Source: Vesta saturnalis
Lineage: Eukaryota > Arthropoda > Insecta > Coleoptera > Lampyridae
NCBI GenBank assembly: GCA_036346205.1
Contig: JARFJB010001278.1
Location: forward strand, 6,496,501 to 6,560,500
Reading direction: 5' to 3'
Length of the DNA stretch: 64,000 nt
Shown here piece by piece: positions 23,183-33,848 of the stretch. The translations under genes and the position numbers were made by a program. The stretch's first letter is position 1. The number at the start of each line of letters is the position of its first letter. The notes below the pieces were generated by a model. That model had not been told where the DNA came from, searched no databases, and saw nothing but the letters and a program-made list of their open reading frames with translations.

Positions 23183-23233
23183 GTTGGTGAAAGATCTGCT
23201 GGTCCTAGAGCCGCCTGCGGAGATTAAGTATAG
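23183..23233 (+). CDS. Candidate host exon: start of a VAP/MSP-domain-like protein
   Basis: Between an acceptor-like TTTTAG and a strong donor (GTAAGC at 23234), the only open reading gives LVKDLLVLEPPAEIKYR. The VLEPP...KYR pattern resembles the first strand of the Major Sperm Protein domain in VAP proteins, which tether the ER to other membranes, and VAP first exons end near this point. No ATG is in frame nearby. A TTG stands where MVKD would be expected, so this may be an internal exon, a mutated start or a sequence error. The next MSP exon was not found in the window, so the rest would be intron. Matching so few residues can be chance. Confidence 0.3.
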
Positions 23234-24176
23234 GTAAGCAAGTTATTTGAGTATTTTGAGCGAGCTGTGAACTAACGTAATTAGGCACTTCAACCCCTAT
23301 TCTGACATTCCAAACACTCTGACGCCCGTTTCCGGTTTTATGACTTTTCAACCTCTATTTTGACTTGGTATAGTAAACTATGCTATTGTGCGCGAAATTT
23401 AGTACATCTTACCCACCCCGACCACTGGCTAGCCGTGCAAAAAGCCAATTTTTGCTATTATTTCATTTTACTGCCAGTTTATACCGTAACATTATGTTAA
23501 TTAATTTATGTTACGTTTAATAATCTGTTATTCTGATTGCTTTTATTATTATTTAAATAAATATGATTTAAACTTGCTATACACAAAGAAGTGATATTAC
23601 TATGTTGTCGAGTAGTAATTGCTTCGATTCCTTGTGCCATGGCACCTATGATTTTTCTCATTTTTTGTGTAAATTTTTGGAGAAACTGTAATATCTTAAA
23701 AGTATGTTGAGATAGATACAGCAAACTAGTATTTTATGGATGAACCCACTTTAAGCTTTCCAACGGCAAAATATTATAAAGGGTGTTATATTTAAGAAAC
23801 TAAATTAAAATAAAAGCGAATGTAAAGTTGTTCGAAGAAAAATTTTGAACACCCTGTATGATATAATCCAAAAGTAAAGATAGTTTAGGATAAATTAGAC
23901 CAATATTAGATTGGATTACAAGATTTTACACGTAAATTTTTCAAGGAAATTTACGAACAGTGGCAGAGATGGAACAGATGTCTTTGACTAAATTTTTAAT
24001 TAAAAATTTATAAATCGGCAACGCAGCCTTTGACAATCTTACAAGTGTTTAGTTGGGTATAGAACCTACAGAGGCTTCATTTGCTACATAAAAAAAACTA
24101 GAGTAGTCCGTTTAAGAAAAATATAATTTTTGGTATTCTAGCCATTATAAGTTTCATTAAGAAATTTTTCCGTAAG
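23234..24176. other. Anonymous DNA before the Tc1 element
   Basis: Would be intron if the exon before it is real. A 78-bp stretch at about 23781-23858 starts GGGTGTT and ends AACACCC, a possible solo relic of TACAGGGTG-type elements. No coding region is supported. Confidence 0.35.
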
Positions 24177-24301
24177 TACAGTTGTATTCATAGAAAATGG
24201 GTAGGTACACTAAAATTGTTATAGCGTAAATCGGTTTTGATTGAATTTGATTTAAAAATAATGTATGGTTGACAAGTCTGTCAGTGTCAAAAATATTCAA
24301 A

Positions 24302-24570
24302 ATGCCTCGTCATTTAAGTGAAAATGAAAAAGCTCAAATAATAGCCAGAATAGAAGATGGGTGGTCAATACGTGCATTAGCAGATTTTATCGCAAGGAGC
24401 AAAAACACTATTTCAAGAATTAAGCAACGTTGGATTCAAGAGGGGTCTTTGAAAAGAAAAGTTTATACTGGTCCGGCACGCATTTCCATCCTTGAACAAG
24501 AAGAACTGCAAGAAATACTGTCATTGAAACAGGATTTCCTGGGTCTCAACCTACCGGTAGCAGAAAAAAT
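24302..24570 (+). pseudogene. Tc1 transposase, N-terminal DNA-binding part
   Basis: ATG at 24302 opens MPRHLSENEKAQIIARIEDG, then WSIRALADFIARSKNTISRI, a helix-turn-helix that binds the inverted repeat, and a linker ending QEELQEILSLKQD. Homology fades at about 24550-24570, where minus-strand BEL integrase sequence takes over. The C-terminal remainder is at 33110-33380. Known of the family: the intact protein cuts and pastes the element at TA sites. Confidence 0.8.
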
Positions 24571-24869
24571 GGGTAAGCAGCTGTTACACGTAACTCTGGC
24601 AAAATGTCCATTCTAGGGTTTTGAAATGACGCGGAATAACGGTGACATTTGACGCAAGATCTCACGACCCTTTTCGCTAAATTTCTCCCCGACGTGACCC
24701 AATACTTCTCTCTTGTTGAGAAAAGAAGTTGTTGTGGGCCTGCATGTAAAAGGCGAACATGTTCCCTTTCGAAAATGAGGGAGGAAAATTTATGTTTGTG
24801 GGAAAGTAAGATTGGATGTCGTTTGTCCATCTGAAATGAAGATAGCTGTAGGCGACCACCAACACGCAT
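24570..24869 (-). pseudogene. BEL/Pao integrase, zinc-binding N-terminal piece
   Basis: The minus strand reads MRVGGRLQLSSFQMDKRHPI, then EHVRLLHAGPQQLL and CVKCHRYSA, an H2C2 zinc-binding module with His and Cys at the expected spacing. The catalytic integrase core that should follow is missing because the reading runs into Tc1 DNA after RVTAAYPF. No 3' LTR exists at this end, so the copy is truncated. Confidence 0.8.
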
Positions 24870-25230
24870 AATGCCTTCTTCATCGAGAAATGGTGTCAGT
24901 AATTTGCTCTTTGGTGGAAGTGAATGATTGAATTTTAACGAATTAATTTCATCACTAAATGAGCGCTTTTAAAACTCCTTTGAGTTCATCATAAGTTAAA
25001 GTGCCAGTGGCACGTTTACTTCGCGATTTTTGAGAATTATTTGTAAATCTGAAAATGTATGCTGTGACACGAAGTAAATTATATTTAGAAAAGAGCGAAA
25101 ATATTGAACAACTTGGTGTTGCATTTGTGCTCATACTAACAATGATTTTGTCACGCATTTGTGATGTTTCCATTTTTGGATCAACTCTAGAACATGGTGT
25201 TATAGGGAAATTTGAGTTATTCTTAAGCCA
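24870..25230 (-). other. BEL inter-domain region, frame-broken
   Basis: The stretch between the RNase H and integrase parts of the BEL polyprotein. Minus-strand frames such as YDELKGVLKALI (near 24960-24990) look like the connection domain, but stops and shifts prevent a clean reading. Confidence 0.5.
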
Positions 25231-25794
25231 TCATGGCCCTGACCACCACAGGTCTGAGGTTATGATCGATTTAACAGACATGCCACGCGAGATCAAATCT
25301 GCTGGATTATCTTTGGTATTCATGTAATACCATTGCTCACTAGATGTTAGTTCTTGAATTTTATGGATTCGATTTGCCACAAACGGTTTGAAGAAACCAG
25401 GATCCTTTGCGATCCAGTGCAGAACCACTTGAGAATCGCTCCAGTAATGTACTGATGAAAATTGCAACGTCATTGAACTAAAGACCCTTGACATAAGTTG
25501 GGTTAATAGGAGAGCTGCATTCAACTCCAACCTCGGGATCGTGCATGGTTTGAGAGGGGTTACTCTTGATTTTGCACACAAAAGTGAAGAATTGCATAAC
25601 TCCAATTTATCAAAACATCTGATGTATATGCAAGCACCGTATCCATGCAGTTCTATGCGAGCTGGGTTTGAACAAATGACGTGACACTGAACACGTAAAT
25701 TGTTCAATAATTGAAACTCCTTTGAAATGGACTTCCATTTATTGAACAAGTTCCCGGGAATAATGTCATCCCAATCAACATTGCAAGACCACAA
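25231..25794 (-). pseudogene. BEL/Pao RNase H domain, first catalytic Asp deleted
   Basis: A 187-codon open block. IELHGYGACIYIR marks the first strands, but the usual GF-DAS segment between ELHG and YGA is gone: about eight codons are deleted in frame, removing the first catalytic Asp. PRLELNAALLLTQL supplies the conserved Glu, YWSDSQVVLHWIA the second Asp and NPADLISRG the last. Known of the family: RNase H degrades the RNA strand during reverse transcription, and this copy could not. It continues the RT block at 25926, with frame breaks between. Confidence 0.8.
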
Positions 25795-25925
25795 GTCTTG
25801 AAGTAGGAATTTTGCACATATTGTTACAGGTATTAAATTAACAGGCCCAATGGGTCATATTGCTTTACTATACTAGATAAGATTGTACGTTTGGTAAAGT
25901 TTGATTGCATGTTACTTTCATTGGT

Positions 25926-27312
25926 TTAAAAGAACAATTTGTCTTCTTTTACGGACCAGAAGACTCCTAAAGTTTTTGATGACTCATGTGATCCTAACGC
26001 GAACGTATTGTTGTCAATAATGTTAACTGATACAGTATTAGACATTGCTTTGTTGTTTGAAGTGAATTTTCTTAGAACAAAGTTTGCACTTTGAAGAATC
26101 TTATTGATGTCGTACCCTAACTGAACAAGAGTATCTGCGTCGTCACAACCTGTGAGCAAGTCATCAACGTAGAAGTCATGTAATATTACTTGACTAGCTT
26201 CGGGATACTGAGTTTGATATTGTAATGCTATTTCATGTAGACACAGAATTGCCAAATATGGTGCAGAGGTAGTGCCATAAGTAACCGTATTCAACTGATA
26301 TGTTTTGATAAGTTCATTTGGACTGTTGCGCCATAATATTGTTTGATATTTCCTGTGGTCAGGAACCTGACGATACATTTGTTTTATGTCCGCGGTCAAC
26401 ACGAACGTGTGTTGTCTAAATCGTAACAATATTGAAAATTGATCGTCTTGGATGGTGGGACCAACATGTTGGCAATCATTCAATGATATGCCAGCTTTAG
26501 ATTTTTGTGAACCATCAAAGACTACCCTTAATTTGGTAGTACTACTATCCTTCCGCAGTACTCCATGATGGGGCAACGTTAAATATGAACCTGAATGTGA
26601 TTCATTTTCGATTAATGTTGTATGACCTTGACTTAAATAATCTGCCATGAATTCTTTGTACATTGATGCAAATTGACGATTATGATGAAAGCGTCTTTCC
26701 ACACTTTGAAATCTACTAAATGCTTGTTCCCTCGTGGACGTAAGTATATGTATATTATCGTTGAAGGGAAATTTGACAATGAATTTGCCCGATTGGTCAC
26801 GTGTGAAATTATTCTTGAAGTGGGTTTCACAAAATGAATGTTGATCAGATGTTTGAGATTGTGAAGAAATTTCCTCCAACATCCAGAATTTTTCTAGTTG
26901 ATCATGAATTCCTGATAAACCTAAATTACAGCGTACTGTTTGTGTATTGATTGGAATTGAACCTGAAATGATCCAACCTAATTTTGTATTTTTCGCAATT
27001 GGTTTATCCTTTCCCAAATTAATATGACCGTCTGTCAAAAGATTCCAAAACAATCCTGCTCCGATCGGTAAATCAACCTGTGCGGAGTGATTAAATTGTG
27101 GATCGGCTAACTTTAAATTGTGCGGTATGTTGAGCAATTGTGTATCAAAGCTCTGAGTAGGAAATCTATCAGCTATTGAGTTGATGACCAAACAATGAAT
27201 GTTTGAATGAAAGTTTGTGCATCGAGATTTAATTTCTGCTGAACATTCCTTAGAGATTGTTGAATGTGCAAAATTGATGCCTCTCAATGACAACATTTTG
27301 TCTGTTAAATAA
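25926..27312 (-). pseudogene. BEL/Pao protease C-terminus and reverse transcriptase
   Basis: A long open block (about 460 codons). SLRGINFAHSTISKECSAEI is the end of an aspartic protease; its active-site half is lost at the Polinton junction. RT motifs follow in order: LRVVFDGSQKSKAGISLND, FVLTADIKQMYRQV (first Asp), YGTTSAPYLAI and ILHDFYVDDLLTGC, whose YVDD is the catalytic pair. The block ends at a stop at 25926, after which RNase H continues in another frame. The first codons at 27313 and above belong to inserted Polinton DNA, so no native start is present. Confidence 0.88.
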
Positions 27313-27762
27313 CCCTCCCTGTTTCGTGGCTTTGTCATACGTGGTTACCTCATACTCCCAAATCTCGAAAACTTCCAGGACTTTATAGATTTTAGAGATA
27401 GCCTTGCGCAGCGCGTCAGCTACAAACGTTCCAATGAAACTGCGCTCAGCTTCACTATGTCCACACTCCCCTTGATTTAACTCAGCACCATAAGTCCTAC
27501 ACAACACAAACATCAGCTTGCCGTGCATTTTTAAGGGTAAAACAGGGAGGTAGAGATTAGAGGGCGGTAGTACTCGACATTTAACTAAACCCTCCACCGT
27601 GTTCAATGAAACGTTCTTACAATCTAAACCTACATGAATTTGTGGATGACTTACAGAAATATTTACAATATTTATTTACATATGGGTATAATGAGCACAC
27701 GTCATAATACATGATTTTCTCGCTAATCCCGTCACATTCATGATACAGTTTGCTAGCATTAT
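27313..27762 (-). pseudogene. Inverted fragment of Polinton DNA polymerase B
   Basis: This 450-bp piece is the reverse complement of 30075-30527, at roughly 93 percent identity by eye. It encodes MYYDVCSLYPY-type palm sequence (about 27700) and the block around FVLCRTYGAELNQGECGH. It abuts the BEL RT at 27312 in an accidental frame fusion. Reading is nearly open, while the plus-strand copy has a stop near 30285 at the corresponding LYLP position. Confidence 0.85.
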
Positions 27763-27983
27763 GAGTGTTTTATATCGTAATGGCCAAGTTATAAAAATGC
27801 TTAGCTAAAATAAAAAAACGTTATTAAAATTATTACATTTCCTTTAAGACTCATTTCTGGTACATATTATACAAACTGTTATTACCTAACTTCTCCTTCA
27901 ACAATAAGTCTTTTTGTTATTAAAAGGTAAACATCATGCTTTTTTACATTCCTTGAAGTTAGCCTCGGTACCTGGAAGAATAG
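27763..27983. other. Spacer between inverted PolB fragment and PolB promoter
   Basis: AT-rich, no frame. It forms part of the roughly 2.3-kb centre between the inverted PolB arms. Confidence 0.4.
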
Positions 27984-27991
27984 TATAAAAG
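27984..27991 (+). promoter_or_regulatory. Candidate TATA box of the Polinton polymerase gene
   Basis: TATAAAAG lies about 60 bases before the ATG at 28045, followed by a suitable A/G start region (GGTTTAGTTAATTTAGTTC). The spacing fits a Pol II core promoter. No experimental support can be seen in sequence. Confidence 0.5.
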
Positions 27992-28044
27992 CGTACGCTA
28001 GGGTTTAGTTAATTTAGTTCTTGTTTGAAGAGCATCACATCGCT

Positions 28045-31000
28045 ATGGAATCTTTAACTGTTAACCAAATTTTGAGATTATTCAGTGCTGACGCATTAAC
28101 CGACGAGGGGTTGAAAAACGCATACAATATTATCACTTTTAAGATGTGAGAAAATGACACTATCGATTCGGTAGATGTTTACAATGATTTTGTAGAGGCT
28201 GTAACGATTCGATGCGCCGTAGTATGGAAATGGGGTTCCCTTTACTTCAAGAACGAGCTGTACAACTCTGCCAAGACAGCGGTGTAGATCTTAGTCAGGG
28301 CGGTAGTTACAAGCATATTCAGGCATTTCAAAATCATTTAGCTTCATATACCCTTGTAGTTTATAATTCACAAATAGGTGATTCAGTTTATTTTGAGGGT
28401 CCTAGGGAACCTGGTAGAGTAGCTTTAAATTTAATACTAGAAGACGAACATTATAATGTCATTACCAACTTAACTTCAGCATTTACTTGTAGTTATTACT
28501 GCGAACAATGCAAAAAATGTTATAATAAGAAAAAAGATCATGCGAAATGTTTGTATCAGTGTCCTGCGTGTCATCATCCTAAAATTACCTGTAATGATTG
28601 CAGGAGATTTTTTTACGGACAGGATTGTCTTAAAAACCATAAGGACAGTGAACTGTGTAAAAAATTGCGTAAATGTTTAAAATGTCTTAAAACCCATGAA
28701 GTAAAAGGTAAACATAGGTGCGGTTACAGTCGTCCTACATGCATGAAAGAAAAACCTATTAGTCACCTCTGCTACATGGCCGTTAATAAGGCGCGACGTG
28801 ACACCAGTAATGGTGAACCATCTATGTTTATCTTTCATGATTTGGAGTGTATGCAAGAGAAGGTGTGTAAGGGAACGAATGATAGATTTCTGCATGAGCC
28901 CAATCTATGCGTGGCCGCGAATGCTTGTTCCACCTGTATCAAACACGCTGACAATTTAGATGAGCGATGCTCGACGTGTAGCAAAAGAGTGCACATTTTA
29001 GGGAAAACCCTGTTCATTCGTTTCTGTCAAATGTTGCCGAGAGAGCGCGAAAGTTTAAAGTTACATGCATCGCACGTAACATAAAGGGGTACGACGGGTG
29101 TTTTGTGCTTAGATGCATGCTAGCTAATAATAATCAGTGGAGACCTAAAGTCATCTGCAACGACTTAAAATTAATTTCTATTCAATGCGACGATATCAGG
29201 TTTATTGGCTCCCTTAATTTCATCCCGTCACCACTCTCGACATTTCCAAAAACTTTCAACTTCCCCGAGTCCAAAGGTTATTTCCCATATCTCTTCAACA
29301 CATCCGAGAATCAGAATTACGAGGGTCCCCTGCCAGCACTTGAATATTATTGTGCAGATCAGATGTCGGTGAATGATCGACAAACACTTTTAGATTGGCA
29401 CACGGGTCATAGTAATTAAGTTTTTAAGATTAGCGAGGAGATTGTGAAGTATTGCCTGATGGATGTTAAAATCCTCGTTAAAGGTTGTATTAGTTTTTTG
29501 GTCCACCTTCACGACCCAAAATAAAGTTGATCCGTTTGAGGAGGCTACCACTATTGCTAATGCATGCAATAAAGTGTTTCGTAGACGTTTCCTCAAAGAA
29601 AACACAATAGGGCTCATTCCGAAAGGCGGTTATAGACGTGCCGGCAACCAATCAAAAGTAGCAATACAATGGTTACGTTGGGTGGAACATTCACAACAAG
29701 TGAGCATACAGCACGCCGGGAAAGCTCGCGAGTATAGAACACCTGAAGGTGTTAAGGTCGACGGATATTGTGCTGAGTCAAATACCGTTTTTGAATTTCA
29801 GGGGTGTTATTGGCAAGGGTGCGAGGTATGTTTCCCTAACCAGGCAAATATTGACTCTAAACAGGGTGTAAGTACTTCCATGCTTGCACGGAACGAAAAC
29901 ACAGCGGCACGGTCCCAGTTTCTACGCGAGCGTGAGTATAATCTAGTTGAGATGCGCGAATGTGATTTTAAAAAACAAATACTTGCTAACGACGAAATAA
30001 GAGCGTTTATTCAGAGCCTAGGTGATCAAGAGATGAACTTTTAAACCCACGTGATGCGTTTTACGGTGGCCGCACTAATGCTAGCAAACTCTATCATGAA
30101 TGTGACGGCATTAGCGAGAAAATCATGTATTATGACGTGTGCTCATTATACCCATATGTAAATAAATACTGTAAATATCCTGTAGGTCATCCGCAAATTC
30201 ATGTAGGTTTAGATTGTAAGATCATTTCATTGAACACGGTGGAGGGTTTAGTTAAATGTCGAATACTAGCGCCCTCTAATCTCTAGCACCCTGTTTTACC
30301 CTTAAAAATGCACAGCAAGCTGATGTTTGTGTTGTGTAGACCTTGTGGTGCTGAGTTAAATCAAGGGGAGTGTGGACATAGTGAAGCTGAGTGCAGTTTC
30401 GTTGGAACGTTTGTACCTGACGAGCTGCGCACGGCTATCTCTAAAAACTATAAAGTCCTGGAAGTTTTCGAGATTTGGGAGTATAAGGTAACCACGTATG
30501 ACAAAGCCACGAAACAGGGAGGGTTATTTAGCGGTTACATCGATAATTTCCTGAAACTTAAGCAGGAATGTTCAGGGTGGCCTAGCCATTGTACGTCAGA
30601 AGCCACGAAACTGAGTTACATAGCGGAATATTATAAGAAAGAGGGGATACCTGGCCAAACTAGTGCTGAATTCTTTTTGGGGTAAGTTTGGTCAGCGCGA
30701 AAATTTAACCCAGTGCAGTATTGTATCTGAGCTAAAGGACTTTCAAATTGTTTACCGATCCATTGGTTCAGGTACAATCTATAATACCTATTAATGATAA
30801 TTTAGTAATGGTAAATTGGGATAGACCTGAGGGTGAGGGTGAATCACAAAAAATTATTAATGTGTCCATAGCCGCATACACGACAGCTCATGCACGTTTA
30901 GAGTTATATAGTTATCTGGAGAAACTAGACCGCCGCGTTCTGTATTATGATACAGACAGTGTCATATTTGTCGCTAAACCCGACGACTGGAATCCTGGTT

Positions 31001-31376
31001 GCGGTGATTTCCTTGGCCAGATGACCGACGAGCTGGAGGCGTACGGTGAAGGAAGTTATATAGCCGAATTTGTTAGTGCAGGACCGAAAAACTATAGTTA
31101 TAATGTGTTTTCAACCAGTGAACAGACAATTAAATCAGTGTGTAAAGTGAAGGGTATTACCTTAAACTATAAAAACTCACGAGTTATAAACTTTGAAGCG
31201 ATGAAAGATATGGCAATAGTAAAGACTCTCTTTTTGTATATAATGATAGAAAAATAGTTAGAGATAGCTGCTACAATGTGTTAAGTAGACCTGAATCTAA
31301 ACAATATAGAATAAGTTATTCTAAGCGACGAAGAATTGAGAACTTTGATACTCTTCCATTTGGGTATAAAGAATAA
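28045..31376 (+). pseudogene. Polinton/Maverick protein-primed DNA polymerase B, multiply broken
   Basis: ATG at 28045 (MESLTVNQILRLFS) meets a TGA at 28147-28149. The frame then shifts near 28205 into a 290-codon block with cysteine-rich zinc modules (CEQCKKCYNKKKDHAKC, CPACHHPKITCNDC) and the exonuclease start FIFHDLEC. Later blocks carry LMDVKILV (29460), NACNKVFRRRF (29550), YYDVCSLYPYV (palm motif A, about 30130) and VLYYDTDSVIF (palm motif C, about 30945). The end, DTLPFGYKE with TAA at 31374, is typical for the family. Stops or shifts occur at about 28149, 28205, 29085, 29420, 30045, 30285, 30685 and 31255. Known of the family: it copies the linear element from a terminal protein primer. 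Adintovirus-type relatives share this enzyme. Non-functional here. Confidence 0.85.
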
Positions 31377-31399
31377 ATAATAAATCAGATGAAAAACAG

Positions 31400-31844
31400 T
31401 AAAAAATGCTTTTATTTATAAACCCCAACTCCAGGTCCAAACCAACCCCTAGACCAACCCCAATCCCCTAGGCCTAGCTCAACCCTAAGACCAGGTCCAG
31501 GTCCAAGCCCTAGCCCAAGTCCAAGACCAGCTTCAGACCCATCCCCAAGTCCAACACCAACCCCAGCCCCTCACGTGAGCATGTACAAAATTACTGTCAA
31601 AAAGGCTCTCAATACAACAAAAAATAATTAGGGGTTGAAAAAGGCCTCCGAAAAGAAACCATAAAAAATAAGGGTGAAAAAAGGCCTCCGAAAAGAAACC
31701 ATAAAAAATAAGGGTGAAAAAAGGCCTCCGAAAAGAAACCATAGGGGTGGAAAATATGGTCACCCACGTGGGCATATAAAAAAGTGAAAGGGGGCGGGGC
31801 TTGTGACGTAAAAAAAGTGGAGGGGATAGTGCCGGTGTACTACT
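31400..31844. repeat. Polinton-type terminus A with CCAAGTCC and 38-bp tandem repeats
   Basis: It starts with a hexamer-like proline-codon-looking tract (AGGTCCAAG, CCCCAAGTCC), then three near-identical 38-bp units (GGCCTCCGAAAAGAAACC) at about 31646-31745, then CCCACGTGGGC and a last GTACTACT at 31844. In complement the end is AGTAGTACACCGGCAC, matching the usual AG start of Polinton ends. The six bases after it, TTTAAA (31845-31850), may be the target duplication. BEL gag resumes at once. Confidence 0.7.
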
Positions 31845-31850
31845 TTTAAA

Positions 31851-32753
31851 TATTCCGTGGTTTGGTTTACAATAGTAGCAAGTGTAATTCGTCGTTAACC
31901 CAATGAATTGCTTAGACTTGTTGGAAAACTTGAATATATTTTTATGTGTTTCGTTTCTACCTTCAAGTGATTCCAACAAATTTGCCTTTGATTGTAAAAA
32001 TTCAATTAAGTTTTCTACATCATTTTGATTTGTATTTAGTCTATGCATCTCCCATTCCTTTAAATGTAATTTGTTCAATTTATCTGTTATAGCAATTAAC
32101 AAAATAGTATTCCAATCTTTTACGGGTTGGTTTAAAAAATTTAATGCCCTAATGTGCTTTAATATTGAATCTACAAATTGTCTAATATCTTTACTGTTAT
32201 CGTTTGTTAAATTATGCAAGTTTAATAGTGTCTTTATATGAAATCTAATTAACACTTCAGAATTGTTATAACGATTACATAACAGTTACCATGCTGTCAG
32301 AAAATTCTCGTTTGTCATTTCTAATAAATGTATGTTTTCTAAAGCGGATAATTCTAAGCACGATTTTAAATAATACAACTTCTGAACTGCTGTAAGTGTG
32401 CCATTTTCGTAAATTTACGAATAGAATGTATCTCTAAAATCAAACCAAGATTCTAGATCACCTTTGAATTTTGGTAATGAAATTGTTGGTATGCGTACAT
32501 TTAAATTAGAATGCGATTGATCATTTACCTGCTGCGATACCGCGGTTGTGTGCATTTGAACTGGTCGAATATCTTCATTCAGTCCCGTGTCTAAATAGTC
32601 TGATTCAAATAACTCCCTTTCAGCATATTGTTCTGCTAAATTCTCATTATTGCTAATTAATTCTATTTGCTTTTGAACTTCCTCAAATTCTGCGTGTGTA
32701 TCCAAAATAATACCATGTCTGCGCTTCATTTCGATAAACTTCCGTTGTGACAA
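31851..32753 (-). pseudogene. BEL/Pao Gag, frame-broken
   Basis: The N-terminal block (32753-32415) begins MSQRKFIEMKRRHGIILD and reaches IPTISLPKFKGDLESWFDFR, the hallmark of BEL Gag (DUF1759). The second block (32255-31851) has helical capsid-like sequence (NFLNQPVKDWNTILLIA) and the start of a zinc knuckle, CYYCKPNHGIFK, where the Polinton terminus cuts in. A frameshifted gap of about 160 bases separates the blocks. Known of the family: Gag packages the retrotransposon RNA. The start is chosen at the first Met, close to the LTR. Confidence 0.8.
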
Positions 32754-32858
32754 TTCAACCTCTTCATGAAATTGGCTTAAAAATGTCGTAATCGGTTCCC
32801 ATTTCCTTGTGAAAATACGATTGCGTTAAGTTAATAAGCGTCTCCTGCGTACAATGGA

Positions 32859-33104
32859 TGTTGTGTTAATTACTTCTTCGTCCGGCTCGAAGGACCAATA
32901 ATATGTATATAAAAATATTCAATGATGAATAAAACTCGGGTGGTTCATATGATTTCGTTTAATTGTAACATAACATGGACTTTTTTATTACTTATTATTT
33001 TTCAACTTCAAAATTAAAACGTTCCCTTGTTTTAGGAATATGTGATCTAATACTAAATACACAATTTCATACGGTCCATATAGCAACGTAACTAATTCTA
33101 AACA
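32859..33104 (-). repeat. BEL 5' long terminal repeat
   Basis: In complement the segment begins TGTTTAGAATTAGTTACG and ends TTAACACAACA, the usual TGTT...AACA borders. It includes the GGTCCTTCGAGCCGGA-like word common near the start of insect BEL elements. It is about 246 bp, upstream of gag on the same strand. CGGTC (33105-33109) may be the 5-bp target duplication, but the 3' partner is lost, so this is not tested. Confidence 0.65.
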
Positions 33105-33109
33105 CGGTC

Positions 33110-33382
33110 CATACCGCCAATGGTGTGAGGGAATGGTTTCATCGTAATAATATAGAAGTCTTGCCATGGGCCGCTTACAGTTCCGATATTAATCCCATAG
33201 AGAATGTTTGGGGCCTAATTGTATAAAAGAAATTTTAGACCAAACAATTCTAATGAATTATGGGAAGTTATTCACGAGTTCTGGGAAGAGCTTAATCCAA
33301 ATGTTATAGTGAATTTAATTAACTCAATTCCAGACAGATTGGTTCAAGTAGTCGAAAAAAATGATCATATGACCAAATATTA
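33110..33382 (+). pseudogene. Tc1 transposase, C-terminal catalytic piece
   Basis: Plus strand, from about 33114: VHTANGVREWFHRNNIEVLP, then WAAYSSDINPIENVWGLI, where the Glu of PIENVWG is the third catalytic acid of Tc1 proteins. A TAA follows near 33224. The frame then shifts to NELWEVIHEFWEELN and RLVQVVEKN, ending at about 33382. It pairs with the N-terminal part at 24302. Confidence 0.8.
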
Positions 33383-33848
33383 AATTTTTATAATTTTATT
33401 ATAAATCATATATTACATTATAATAAAATATTAATTATAGTTTTCTGTTATTATTATTGTTATTAGTTACGTTGAGTCTAAAAATTTGCGTTGTAGAAAT
33501 ATTCTAATACATTAAAATCACATTTTATATGCTTTTGTTTTGTCTATTGGCGTCGATAAGAAAAGCCTGATTTACGCAAATATGGCAAAATCTAGTCATA
33601 AGACGTGTACCCATTTTCAGTGAATACAACTGTACAACGGTTCAGTAACTATTGACCAACGCCCACTTATTAGTAAAGGCCGGATTTATATGCATTTAAA
33701 ATGTCAAAATATGCATGCAAGATATGCAGCTAAAAATGCGAAATATGCAGTTAAATATGCACTTAAATATGCGCATGTGTATTAAAAAATTAAAATCAAG
33801 ACAAAGCATTTTTTTATTTAATAGTGTTTTGGTACACATACATGCAGT

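Larger units (their letters stand above)
24177..33634 (+). mobile_element. Tc1-like transposon split by a BEL retrotransposon (outer nest)
   Basis: The left end ACAGTTGTATTCATAGAAAA begins after a TA at 24177. The right end is the complementary TTTTCAGTGAATACAACTGT before TA at 33633-33634. The left part holds the transposase N-terminus on +, and the right part holds its C-terminus, also on +. About 8.5 kb of BEL and Polinton DNA lies between them. The middle of the transposase, including the first two catalytic acids, is missing, so a deletion accompanied or followed the BEL insertion. Confidence 0.82.

Noticed and set aside
23781..23858. Tiny MITE with GGGTGTT/AACACCC ends
   Set aside because: Only 7 bp of inversion and no clear TA duplication; too weak to call.
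27250..27606. A separate 118-codon minus-strand gene
   Set aside because: It is the inverted PolB fragment fused by chance to BEL DNA.
31533..31850. C-terminal extension of BEL Gag (Phe/Pro/Trp-rich)
   Set aside because: This part of the open frame is read through the Polinton terminus, not Gag.
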